From: Climacium dendroides
Lineage: Eukaryota > Streptophyta > Bryopsida > Hypnales > Climaciaceae
DNA length: 64,000 nucleotides
Assembly: GCA_950106755.1 (NCBI GenBank)
Contig: OX467089.1
Location: 374,501-438,500, forward strand
Direction of reading: 5' to 3'
Position numbers and translations under genes: made by a program. The notes under the pieces were generated by a model. The model was not told the origin of the DNA, made no database searches, and was given only the letters and a program-made list of their open reading frames with translations. Each line of letters opens with the position of its first letter. Positions within the stretch are counted from its first letter, which is position 1. Shown here piece after piece: positions 12,235 to 23,320 of this stretch.

Positions 12235-13786
12235 TATGCTTGCCCTTCAAACTGATATAATTTATTTGTTTTGTTCCTATTAAATACAACATGATTTTTA
12301 GAGTCTCTTTTTTTTAAATCCATTTCACTTGGAAAAGTGTGGGGAAGCAATAGGGTTCTCATAATCTTCACTTTTCCTTGAATCCTCATTATTTTGAACA
12401 TTTGCAACTTGTGTGTCATGTGTTCCGACATGCTTCCACGTCAAACTGATATAATTTATTGGTTTGGTTCCTATTAAATACAACATGATTTTTAGAATCT
12501 CTTTTTTTTAAATCCATTTCACTTGGAAAAGTGTGGGGAAGCAATAGGGTTCTCATAATCTTCACTTTTCCTTGAATCCTCATTATTTTGAACATTTGCA
12601 ACTTGTGTGTCATGTGTCCTGATATGCTTGCACTTCAAACTGATATAATTTATTTGTTTGGTTCCTATTAAATACAGCATGATTTTTAGAGTCTCTTTTT
12701 TTTAAATCCATTTCACTTGGAAAAGTGTGGGGAAGCAATAGGGTTCTCTTAAACTTCATTTTTCCATGAATGCTCATTATTTTGAAGATTTGCAACTTGT
12801 GTGTCATGTGTTCCGACATGCTTGCACGACAAGCCGATATAATTTATTGGTTTGGTTTCTATTAAATATAGCATGATTTTAAGAGTCTCTTTTTTTTAAA
12901 TCCATTTCACTCGGAAAACTGTGGGGAAGCAATAGGGTTCTCTTAAACGTCATTTTTCGATGAATCCTTATTATTTTAAACATTTGCAACTTGTGTGTCA
13001 TTTGTCCTGATATGCTTGCCCTTCAAACTGATATAATTTATTTGTTTTGTTCCTATTAAATACAACATGATTTTTAGAGTCTCTTTTTTTTAAATCCATT
13101 TCACTTGGAAAAGTGTGGGGAAGCAATAGGGTTCTCATAATCTTCACTTTTCCTTGAATCCTCATTATTTTGAACATTTGCAACTTGTGTGTCATGTGTT
13201 CCGACATGCTTCCACGTCAAACTGATATAATTTATTGGTTTGGTTCCTATTAAATACAACATGATTTTTAGAATCTCTTTTTTTTAAATCCATTTCACTT
13301 GGAAAAGTGTGGGGAAGCAATAGGGTTCTCATAATCTTCACTTTTCCTTGAATCCTCATTATTTTGAACATTTGCAACTTGTGTGTCATGTGTCCTGATA
13401 TGCTTGCACTTCAAACTGATATAATTTATTTGTTTGGTTCCTATTAAATACAGCATGATTTTTAGAGTCTCTTTTTTTTAAATCCATTTCACTTGGAAAA
13501 GTGTGGGGAAGCAATAGGGTTCTCTTAAACTTCATTTTTCCATGAATGCTCATTATTTTGAAGATTTGCAACTTGTGTGTCATGTGTTCCGACATGCTTG
13601 CACGACAAGCCGATATAATTTATTGGTTTGGTTTCTATTAAATACAGCATGATTTTAAGAGTCTCTTTTTTTTAAATCCATTTCACTCGGAAAACTGTGG
13701 GGAAGCAATAGGGTTCTCTTAAACGTCATTTTTCGATGAATCCTTATTATTTTAAACATTTGCAACTTGTGTGTCATTTGTCCTGA
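12235..13786 (+). repeat. Two tandem C/D/A four-mers (776 bp each)
   Basis: Phase marks at 12235, 12429, 12623 and 12817 start one unit and those at 13011, 13205, 13399 and 13593 start the next. The offset of 776 bp is exactly four times 194. The two units agree closely; differences include TAAATATAGC near 12866 against TAAATACAGC near 13642, and CCTAATATG near 12231 against CCTGATATG near 13007. This is the most regular higher-order repeat made only of 194-bp monomers in the window. Confidence 0.9.
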
Positions 13787-15925
13787 TATGCTTGCCCTTC
13801 AAACTGATATAATTTATTTGTTTTGTTCCTATTAAATACAACATGATTTTTAGAGTCTCTTTCTTAGAAATCCATCTCACTTGGAAAAGTGTGGGGAAGT
13901 AATAGAGTTGTCTTAAAATTAAGTTTTTCCATGAATGCTCATTATTTTGTAGATTTGCAACTTGTGTGTTATTTGTTCGGACATGCTTGCATGTCAAACC
14001 GATATAATTTATTGGTTTGGTTTCTATTAAATACAGCATGATTTTTAGAGTCTCTTTTTTTTAAATCCATTTCACTTGGAAAAGTGTGGGGAAGCAATAG
14101 GGTTCTCTTAAACTTCATTTTTCTATGAATGCTCATTATTTTGAAGATTTGTAACTTGGGTGTCATGTGTTCAGACATGTTTCCACGTCAAACCGATATA
14201 ATTTATTGGTTTGGTTTCTATTAAATACAGCATGATTTTAAGAGTCTCTTTTTTAGAAATCCATCTCACTTGGAAAAGTGTGGGGAAGTAATAGAGTTGT
14301 CTTAAAATTAAGTTTTTCCATGAATGCTCATTATTTTGTAGATTTGCAACTTGTGTGTTATTTGTTCAGACATGCTTGCACGTCAAACCGATATAATTTT
14401 TTGGTTTGGTTTCTATTAAATACAGCATGATTTTTAGAGTCTCTTTTTTTTAAATCCATTTCACTTGGAAAAGTGTGGGGAAGCAATAGGGTTCTCTGAA
14501 ACTTCATTTTTCCATGAATGCTTATTATTTTGAAGATTTGCAATTTGTGTGTCATGCGTTCGGACATGCTTGCACGTCAAACGGATATAATTTATTGGTT
14601 TGGTTTCTATTAAATACAGCATGATTTTTAGATTTTCTTTCTTAGAAATACATCTCACTTGGAAAAGTGTGGGGAAGTAATAGAGTTGTCTTAAAATTAA
14701 GTTTTTCCATGAATGCTCATTATTTTGTAGATTTGCAACTTGTGTGTTATTTGTTCGGACATGCTTGCACGTCAAACCGATATAATTTTTTGGTTTGGTT
14801 TCTATTAAATACAGCATGATTTTTAGGGTCTCTTTTTTAGAAATCCATCTCACTTGGAAAAGTGTGGGGAAGTAATAGGGTTGTCTTAAAATTAAGTTTT
14901 TCCATGAATGCTCATTATTTTGTAAATTTGCAATTTGTGTGTTATTTGTTCGGACATGCTTGCACGTCAAACGGATATAATTTATTGGTTTGGTTTCTAT
15001 TAAATACAGCATGATTTTAAGAGTTTCTTTCTTAGAAATCCATCTCACTTGGAAAAGTGTGGGGAAGTAACAGAGTTGTCTTAAAATTAAGTTTTTCCAT
15101 GAATGCTCATTATTTTGTAGATTTGCAACTTGTGTTTTATTTGTTTGGACATGCTTGCACGTCATACCGATATAATTTTTTGGTTTGGTTTCTATTAAAT
15201 ACAGCATGATTTTTAGAGTCTCTTTTTTTTAAATCCATTTCACTTGGAAAAGTGTGGGGAAGCAATAGAGTTCTCTTAAACTTCATTTTTCCATGAATGC
15301 TCATTATTTTGAAGATTTGCAACTTGGGTGTCATGTGTTCAGACATGCTTCCACGTCAAACCGATATAATTTATGGTTTGGTTTCTATTAAATACAGCAT
15401 GATTTTAAGAGTCTCTTTTTTAGAAATCCATCTCACTTGGAAAAGTGTGGGGAAGTAATAGAGTTGTCTTAAAATTAAGTTTTTCCATGAATGCTCATTA
15501 TTTTGTAGATTTGCAACTTGTGTGTTATTTGTTCGGACATGCTTGCACGTCAAACCGATATAATTTTTTGGTTTGGTTTCTATTAAATACAGCATGATTT
15601 TTAGAGTCTCTTTTTTTTAAATCCATTTCACTTGGAAAAGTGTGGGGAAGCAATAGGGTTCTCTTAAACTTCATTTTTCCATGAATGCTCATTATTTTGA
15701 AGATTTGCAACTTGGGTGTCATGTGTTCAGACATACTTCCACGTCAAACCGATATAATTTATTGGTTTGGTTTCTATTAAATATAGCATGATTTTAAGAG
15801 TCTCTTTTTTTTAAATCCATTTCACTCGGAAAACTGTGGGGAAGCAATAGGGTTCTCTTAAACGTCATTTTTCGATGAATCCTTATTATTTTAAACATTT
15901 GCAACTTGTGTGTCATTTGTCCTGA
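13787..15925 (+). repeat. A/B segment, first copy of the 18-mer interior
   Basis: Eleven monomers, mostly A and B, with up to four B in succession between about 14.6 and 15.2 kb. The first has a D left half fused to a B right half (TTTCTTAGAAATCC). A one-base deletion near 15371 gives a 193/194-bp unit. Local variants are GTCATACCG, GATTTTCTTTC and GTAACAGAG. The last monomer has TAAATATAGC and the CACTCGGAAAACTG right half, leading back into C/D sequence. Confidence 0.85.
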
Positions 15926-16507
15926 TATGCTTGCCCTTCAAACTGATATAATTTATTTGTTTTGTTCCTATTAAATACAACATGATTTTTAGAGTCTCTT
16001 TTTTTTAAATCCATTTCACTTGGAAAAGTGTGGGGAAGCAATAGGGTTCTCATAATCTTCACTTTTCCTTGAATCCTCATTATTTTGAACATTTGCAACT
16101 TGTGTGTCATGTGTCCTGATATGCTTGCACTTCAAACTGATATAATTTATTTGTTTGGTTCCTATTAAATACAGCATGATTTTTAGAGTCTCTTTTTTTT
16201 AAATCCATTTCACTTGGAAAAGTGTGGGGAAGCAATAGGGTTCTCTTAAACTTCATTTTTCCATGAATGCTCATTATTTTGAAGATTTGCAACTTGTGTG
16301 TCATGTGTTCCGACATGCTTGCACGACAAGCCGATATAATTTATTGGTTTGGTTTCTATTAAATATAGCATGATTTTAAGAGTCTCTTTTTTTTAAATCC
16401 ATTTCACTCGGAAAACTGTGGGGAAGCAATAGGGTTCTCTTAAACGTCATTTTTCGATGAATCCTTATTATTTTAAACATTTGCAACTTGTGTGTCATTT
16501 GTCCTGA
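15926..16507 (+). repeat. Shortened three-monomer C/D/A unit (582 bp)
   Basis: Monomers at 15926, 16120 and 16314 correspond to units one, three and four of the four-mer. The plain C monomer with GCTTCCACGTC is absent. The first monomer goes directly from D left half through C right half to GTGTCCTGATATGC. The following complete four-mer starts at 16508. Loss of exactly one 194-bp monomer by unequal exchange or replication slippage is the simplest explanation. Confidence 0.87.
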
Positions 16508-17283
16508 TATGCTTGCCCTTCAAACTGATATAATTTATTTGTTTTGTTCCTATTAAATACAACATGATTTTTAGAGTCTCTTTTTTTTAAATCCATTTCA
16601 CTTGGAAAAGTGTGGGGAAGCAATAGGGTTCTCATAATCTTCACTTTTCCTTGAATCCTCATTATTTTGAACATTTGCAACTTGTGTGTCATGTGTTCCG
16701 ACATGCTTCCACGTCAAACTGATATAATTTATTGGTTTGGTTCCTATTAAATACAACATGATTTTTAGAATCTCTTTTTTTTAAATCCATTTCACTTGGA
16801 AAAGTGTGGGGAAGCAATAGGGTTCTCATAATCTTCACTTTTCCTTGAATCCTCATTATTTTGAACATTTGCAACTTGTGTGTCATGTGTCCTGATATGC
16901 TTGCACTTCAAACTGATATAATTTATTTGTTTGGTTCCTATTAAATACAGCATGATTTTTAGAGTCTCTTTTTTTTAAATCCATTTCACTTGGAAAAGTG
17001 TGGGGAAGCAATAGGGTTCTCTTAAACTTCATTTTTCCATGAATGCTCATTATTTTGAAGATTTGCAACTTGTGTGTCATGTGTTCCGACATGCTTGCAC
17101 GACAAGCCGATATAATTTATTGGTTTGGTTTCTATTAAATACAGCATGATTTTAAGAGTCTCTTTTTTTTAAATCCATTTCACTCGGAAAACTGTGGGGA
17201 AGCAATAGGGTTCTCTTAAACGTCATTTTTCGATGAATCCTTATTATTTTAAACATTTGCAACTTGTGTGTCATTTGTCCTGA
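16508..17283 (+). repeat. C/D/A four-mer, copy inside the second 18-mer
   Basis: Monomers at 16508, 16702, 16896 and 17090 match 13011-13786 at an offset of 3497 bp. The order is D-left/C-right, C, A with GCACTTCAAACTG, then GCACGACAAGCCG with the D right half. It is the last C-type sequence I can see; A and B monomers take over to the right. Confidence 0.88.
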
Positions 17284-20200
17284 TATGCTTGCCCTTCAAA
17301 CTGATATAATTTATTTGTTTTGTTCCTATTAAATACAACATGATTTTTAGAGTCTCTTTCTTAGAAATCCATCTCACTTGGAAAAGTGTGGGGAAGTAAT
17401 AGAGTTGTCTTAAAATTAAGTTTTTCCATGAATGCTCATTATTTTGTAGATTTGCAACTTGTGTGTTATTTGTTCGGACATGCTTGCATGTCAAACCGAT
17501 ATAATTTATTGGTTTGGTTTCTATTAAATACAGCATGATTTTTAGAGTCTCTTTTTTTTAAATCCATTTCACTTGGAAAAGTGTGGGGAAGCAATAGGGT
17601 TCTCTTAAACTTCATTTTTCTATGAATGCTCATTATTTTGAAGATTTGTAACTTGGGTGTCATGTGTTCAGACATGTTTCCACGTCAAACCGATATAATT
17701 TATTGGTTTGGTTTCTATTAAATACAGCATGATTTTAAGAGTCTCTTTTTTAGAAATCCATCTCACTTGGAAAAGTGTGGGGAAGTAATAGAGTTGTCTT
17801 AAAATTAAGTTTTTCCATGAATGCTCATTATTTTGTAGATTTGCAACTTGTGTGTTATTTGTTCAGACATGCTTGCACGTCAAACCGATATAATTTTTTG
17901 GTTTGGTTTCTATTAAATACAGCATGATTTTTAGAGTCTCTTTTTTTTAAATCCATTTCACTTGGAAAAGTGTGGGGAAGCAATAGGGTTCTCTGAAACT
18001 TCATTTTTCCATGAATGCTTATTATTTTGAAGATTTGCAATTTGTGTGTCATGCGTTCGGACATGCTTGCACGTCAAACGGATATAATTTATTGGTTTGG
18101 TTTCTATTAAATACAGCATGATTTTTAGATTTTCTTTCTTAGAAATACATCTCACTTGGAAAAGTGTGGGGAAGTAATAGAGTTGTCTTAAAATTAAGTT
18201 TTTCCATGAATGCTCATTATTTTGTAGATTTGCAACTTGTGTGTTATTTGTTCGGACATGCTTGCACGTCAAACCGATATAATTTTTTGGTTTGGTTTCT
18301 ATTAAATACAGCATGATTTTTAGGGTCTCTTTTTTAGAAATCCATCTCACTTGGAAAAGTGTGGGGAAGTAATAGGGTTGTCTTAAAATTAAGTTTTTCC
18401 ATGAATGCTCATTATTTTGTAAATTTGCAATTTGTGTGTTATTTGTTCGGACATGCTTGCACGTCAAACGGATATAATTTATTGGTTTGGTTTCTATTAA
18501 ATACAGCATGATTTTAAGAGTTTCTTTCTTAGAAATCCATCTCACTTGGAAAAGTGTGGGGAAGTAACAGAGTTGTCTTAAAATTAAGTTTTTCCATGAA
18601 TGCTCATTATTTTGTAGATTTGCAACTTGTGTTTTATTTGTTTGGACATGCTTGCACGTCATACCGATATAATTTTTTGGTTTGGTTTCTATTAAATACA
18701 GCATGATTTTTAGAGTCTCTTTTTTTTAAATCCATTTCACTTGGAAAAGTGTGGGGAAGCAATAGAGTTCTCTTAAACTTCATTTTTCCATGAATGCTCA
18801 TTATTTTGAAGATTTGCAACTTGGGTGTCATGTGTTCAGACATGCTTCCACGTCAAACCGATATAATTTATGGTTTGGTTTCTATTAAATACAGCATGAT
18901 TTTAAGAGTCTCTTTTTTAGAAATCCATCTCACTTGGAAAAGTGTGGGGAAGTAATAGAGTTGTCTTAAAATTAAGTTTTTCCATGAATGCTCATTATTT
19001 TGTAGATTTGCAACTTGTGTGTTATTTGTTCGGACATGCTTGCACGTCAAACCGATATAATTTTTTGGTTTGGTTTCTATTAAATACAGCATGATTTTTA
19101 GAGTCTCTTTTTTTTAAATCCATTTCACTTGGAAAAGTGTGGGGAAGCAATAGGGTTCTCTTAAACTTCATTTTTCCATGAATGCTCATTATTTTGAAGA
19201 TTTGCAACTTGGGTGTCATGTGTTCAGACATACTTCCACGTCAAACCGATATAATTTATTGGTTTGGTTTCTATTAAATACAGCATGATTTTAAGAGTCT
19301 CTTTTTTAGAAATCCATCTCACTTGGAAAAGTGTGGGGAAGTAATAGAGTTGTCTTAAAATTAAGTTTTTCCATGAATGCTCATTATTTTGTAGATTTGC
19401 AACTTGTGTGTTATTTGTTCAGACATGCTTGCACGTCAAACCGATATAATTTTTTGGTTTGGTTTCTATTAAATACAGCATGATTTTTAGAGTCTCTTTT
19501 TTTTAAATCCATTTCACTTGGAAAAGTGTGGAGAAGCAATAGGGTACTCTTAAACTTCATTTTTCCATGAATCCTCATTATTTTGAAGATTTGCAATTTG
19601 TGTGTCATGTGTTCGGACATGCTTGCACGTCAAACGGATATAATTTATTGGTTTGGTTTCTATTAAATACAGCATGATTTTTAGATTTTCTTTCTTAGAA
19701 ATACATCTCACTTGGAAAAGTGTGGGGAAGTAATAGAGTTGTCTTAAAATTATGTTTTTCCATGAATGCTCATTATTTTGTAGATTTGCAACTTGTGTGT
19801 TATTTGTTCGGACATGCTTGCACGTCAAACCGATATAATTTTTTGGTTTGGTTTCTATTAAATACAACATGATTTTTAGGGTCTCTTTTTTAGAAATCCA
19901 TCTCACTTGGAAAAGTGTGGGGAAGTAATAGGGTTGTCTTAAAATTAAGTTTTTCCATGAATGCTCATTATTTTGTAGATTTGCAATTTGTGTGTTATTT
20001 GTTCGGACATGCTTGCACGTCAAACCGATATAATTTATTGGTTTGGTTTCTATTAAATACAGCATGATTTTAAGAGTTTCTTTCTTAGAAATCCATCTCA
20101 CTTGGAAAAGTGTGGGGAAGTAATAGGGTTGTCTTAAAATTAAGTTTTTCCATGAATGCTCATTATTTTGTAGATTTGCAACTTGTGTGTTATTTGTTCG

Positions 20201-20592
20201 GACATGCTTGCACGTCATACCGATATAATTTTTTGGTTTGGTTTCTATTAAATACAGCATGATTTTTAGGGTCTCTTTTTTAGAAATCCATCTCACTTGG
20301 AAAAGTGTGGGGAAGTAATAGGGTTGTCTTAAAATTAAGTTTTTCCATGAATGCTCATTATTTTGTAGATTTGCAATTTGTGTGTTATTTGTTCGGACAT
20401 GCTTGCACGTCAAACCGATATAATTTATTGGTTTGGTTTCTATTAAATACAGCATGATTTTAAGAGTCTCTTTTTTAGAAATCCATCTCACTTGGAAAAG
20501 TGTGGGGAAGTAATAGAGTTGTCTTAAAATTAAGTTTTTCCATGAATGCTCATTATTTTGTAGATTTGCAACTTGTGTGTTATTTGTTCAGA
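17284..20592 (+). repeat. A/B mixture right of the C/D region
   Basis: Seventeen monomers. From 17284 to 19280 they repeat the interior of the first 18-mer. From about 18910 to 20130 they match a distant stretch at 35838-37058. Between 19.6 and 20.6 kb B monomers follow one another and the antisense frame stays open for 313 codons, as expected for 195-bp units. Local variants include GGAGAAGCAATAGGGTAC near 19530 and TTATGTTTTTCC near 19750. Confidence 0.85.
18910..20130 (+). repeat. Long-range duplicate, left copy
   Basis: About 1.2 kb that recurs at 35838-37058, displaced by 16928 bp. Both copies carry the rare GGAGAAGCAATAGGGTAC segment (19530 and 36458), GATTTTCTTTC with AAATACATCTC (19684 and 36612) and TTATGTTTTTCC (19750 and 36678). 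Differences seen are C/G in TGGTTTCTATT (19648 against 36576 region) and A/G in TACAACATG (19866 region). The unit is far from its partner, unlike the adjacent duplications elsewhere. Confidence 0.85.
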
Positions 20593-21761
20593 CATGCTTG
20601 CACGTCAAACCGATATAATTTTTTGGTTTGGTTTCTATTAAATACAGCATGATTTTTAGAGTCTCTTTTTTTAAAATCCATTTCACTTGGAAAAGTGTGG
20701 GGAAGCAATAGGGTTCTCTTAAACTTCATTTTTCCATGAATGCTCATTATTTTGAAGATTTGCAACTTGTGTATCATGTGCTCGGACATGCTTGCACGTC
20801 AAACCGATATAATTTCTTGGTTTGGTTTGTATTAAATACAGCATGATTTTTAGAGTCTCTTTCTTAGAAATCCATCTCACTTGGAAAAGTGTGGGGAAGT
20901 AATAGGGTTGTCTTCAAATTAAGTTTTTCCATGAATGCTCATTATTTTGTAGATTTGCAACTTGTGTGTTATTTGTTCGGACATGCTTGCACGTCATACC
21001 GATATAATTTTTTGGTTTGGTTTCTATTAAATACAGCATGATTTTTAGGGTCTGTTTTTTAGAAATCCATCTCACTTGGAAAAGTGTGGGGAAGTAATAG
21101 GGTTGTCTTAAAATTAAGTTTTTCCATGAATGCTCATTATTTTGTAGATTTGCAATTTGTGTGTTATTTGTTCGGACATGCTTGCACGTCAAACCGATAT
21201 AATTTATTGGTTTGGTTTCTATTAAATACAGCATGATTTTAAGAGTTTCTTTCTTAGAAATCCATCTCACTTGGAAAAGTGTGGGGAAGTAATAGGGTTG
21301 TCTTAAAATTAAGTTTTTCCATGAATGCTCATTATTTTGTAGATTTGCAACTTGTGTGTTATTTGTTCGGACATGCTTGCACGTCATACCGATATAATTT
21401 TTTGGTTTGGTTTCTATTAAATACAGCATGATTTTTAGGGTCTGTTTTTTAGAAATCCATCTCACTTGGAAAAGTGTGGGGAAGTAATAGGGTTGTCTTA
21501 AAATTAAGTTTTTCCATGAATGCTCATTATTTTGTAGATTTGCAATTTGTGTGTTATTTGTTCGGACATGCTTGCACGTCAAACCGATATAATTTATTGG
21601 TTTGGTTTCTATTAAATACAGCATGATTTTAAGAGTCTCTTTTTTAGAAATCCATCTCACTTGGAAAAGTGTGGGGAAGTAATAGAGTTGTCTTAAAATT
21701 AAGTTTTTCCATGAATGCTCATTATTTTGTAGATTTGCAACTTGTGTGTTATTTGTTCAGA
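20593..21761 (+). repeat. Higher-order repeat: one A plus five B (1169 bp)
   Basis: The A monomer at 20593-20786 carries GTATCATGTGCTCGG at its end. It is followed by a B monomer with TTCTTGGTTTGGTTTG and then two identical-looking B dimers of 390 bp at 20982 and 21372. Each dimer joins a GTCATACCG/GGGTCTG monomer to a GTCAAACCG/TTATTGG monomer. The length is 194 plus five times 195, which equals the observed 1169 bp. A T-to-C difference (CTTCAAATTAAG near 20912) marks this copy. Confidence 0.92.
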
Positions 21762-23320
21762 CATGCTTGCACGTCAAACCGATATAATTTTTTGGTTTGG
21801 TTTCTATTAAATACAGCATGATTTTTAGAGTCTCTTTTTTTAAAATCCATTTCACTTGGAAAAGTGTGGGGAAGCAATAGGGTTCTCTTAAACTTCATTT
21901 TTCCATGAATGCTCATTATTTTGAAGATTTGCAACTTGTGTATCATGTGCTCGGACATGCTTGCACGTCAAACCGATATAATTTCTTGGTTTGGTTTGTA
22001 TTAAATACAGCATGATTTTTAGAGTCTCTTTCTTAGAAATCCATCTCACTTGGAAAAGTGTGGGGAAGTAATAGGGTTGTCTTAAAATTAAGTTTTTCCA
22101 TGAATGCTCATTATTTTGTAGATTTGCAACTTGTGTGTTATTTGTTCGGACATGCTTGCACGTCATACCGATATAATTTTTTGGTTTGGTTTCTATTAAA
22201 TACAGCATGATTTTTAGGGTCTGTTTTTTAGAAATCCATCTCACTTGGAAAAGTGTGGGGAAGTAATAGGGTTGTCTTAAAATTAAGTTTTTCCATGAAT
22301 GCTCATTATTTTGTAGATTTGCAATTTGTGTGTTATTTGTTCGGACATGCTTGCACGTCAAACCGATATAATTTATTGGTTTGGTTTCTATTAAATACAG
22401 CATGATTTTAAGAGTTTCTTTCTTAGAAATCCATCTCACTTGGAAAAGTGTGGGGAAGTAATAGGGTTGTCTTAAAATTAAGTTTTTCCATGAATGCTCA
22501 TTATTTTGTAGATTTGCAACTTGTGTGTTATTTGTTCGGACATGCTTGCACGTCATACCGATATAATTTTTTGGTTTGGTTTCTATTAAATACAGCATGA
22601 TTTTTAGGGTCTGTTTTTTAGAAATCCATCTCACTTGGAAAAGTGTGGGGAAGTAATAGGGTTGTCTTAAAATTAAGTTTTTCCATGAATGCTCATTATT
22701 TTGTAGATTTGCAATTTGTGTGTTATTTGTTCGGACATGCTTGCACGTCAAACCGATATAATTTATTGGTTTGGTTTCTATTAAATACAGCATGATTTTA
22801 AGAGTTTCTTTCTTAGAAATCCATCTCACTTGGAAAAGTGTGGGGAAGTAATAGGGTTGTCTTAAAATTAAGTTTTTCCATGAATGCTCATTATTTTGTA
22901 GATTTGCAACTTGTGTGTTATTTGTTCGGACATGCTTGCACGTCATACCGATATAATTTTTTGGTTTGGTTTCTATTAAATACAGCATGATTTTTAGGGT
23001 CTGTTTTTTAGAAATCCATCTCACTTGGAAAAGTGTGGGGAAGTAATAGGGTTGTCTTAAAATTAAGTTTTTCCATGAATGCTCATTATTTTGTAGATTT
23101 GCAATTTGTGTGTTATTTGTTCGGACATGCTTGCACGTCAAACCGATATAATTTATTGGTTTGGTTTCTATTAAATACAGCATGATTTTAAGAGTCTCTT
23201 TTTTAGAAATCCATCTCACTTGGAAAAGTGTGGGGAAGTAATAGAGTTGTCTTAAAATTAAGTTTTTCCATGAATGCTCATTATTTTGTAGATTTGCAAC
23301 TTGTGTGTTATTTGTTCAGA
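21762..23320 (+). repeat. Higher-order repeat: one A plus seven B (1559 bp)
   Basis: Same design as the unit to its left but with three 390-bp B dimers (22151, 22541, 22931) instead of two. The length is 194 plus seven times 195. The A monomer at 21762-21955 repeats the one at 20593. The minus strand has an open frame of 443 codons at 21888-23219 with a 65-residue period, the direct result of seven successive 195-bp units. Confidence 0.93.
22151..22345 (+). repeat. Representative B-type monomer (195 bp)
   Basis: The B class replaces the long T run with TTTTTTAGAAATCC or TTTCTTAGAAATCC. It has CATCTCAC instead of CATTTCAC and GGGGAAGTAATAG instead of GGGGAAGCAATAG. The segment TTGTCTTAAAATTAAG is one base longer than the A equivalent, which explains the 195-bp length. 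It ends with GAATGCTC, TTTTGTAG and GTTATTTGTTCGGAC. Phase marks at 22151 and 22346 confirm the length. This copy carries the sub-variants CGTCATACCG and GGGTCTG. Confidence 0.93.

Larger units (their letters stand above)
12497..19280 (+). repeat. Eighteen-monomer duplication (offset 3497 bp)
   Basis: About 3.29 kb from near 12497 to 15783 recurs from near 15994 to 19280, and I saw no differences in the stretches I compared. The copies share a second-unit TAAATATAGC (12866 and 16363), GAAACTTC with GCGTTCGGAC (14502/14548 and 17999/18045), GTAACAGAGTTG (15066 and 18563), TTTTATTTGTTTGGAC (15134 and 18631) and the one-base deletion TTTATGGTTTGG (15371 and 18868). The left limit is GAATCTC against GAGTCTC; the right limit is TAAATATAGC at 15784 against TAAATACAGC at 19281. 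Confidence 0.93.

Noticed and set aside
12958..12990. CENP-B box in the D monomer region around TTTTTCGATGAATCC
   Set aside because: It has TTCG but lacks the downstream CGGG core of the known motif. The TTCGGACATGC in other monomers fails in the same way. I found no match elsewhere.
19550..20491. Longer antisense frames of 183-366 codons (for example 313 codons here, 366 at 37451-38551) as a repeat protein with 65-residue units
   Set aside because: The frame is kept only where monomers are 195 bp and breaks at each 194-bp unit. There is no signal peptide, promoter or splice context, and the residues mirror base variants found in all frames.
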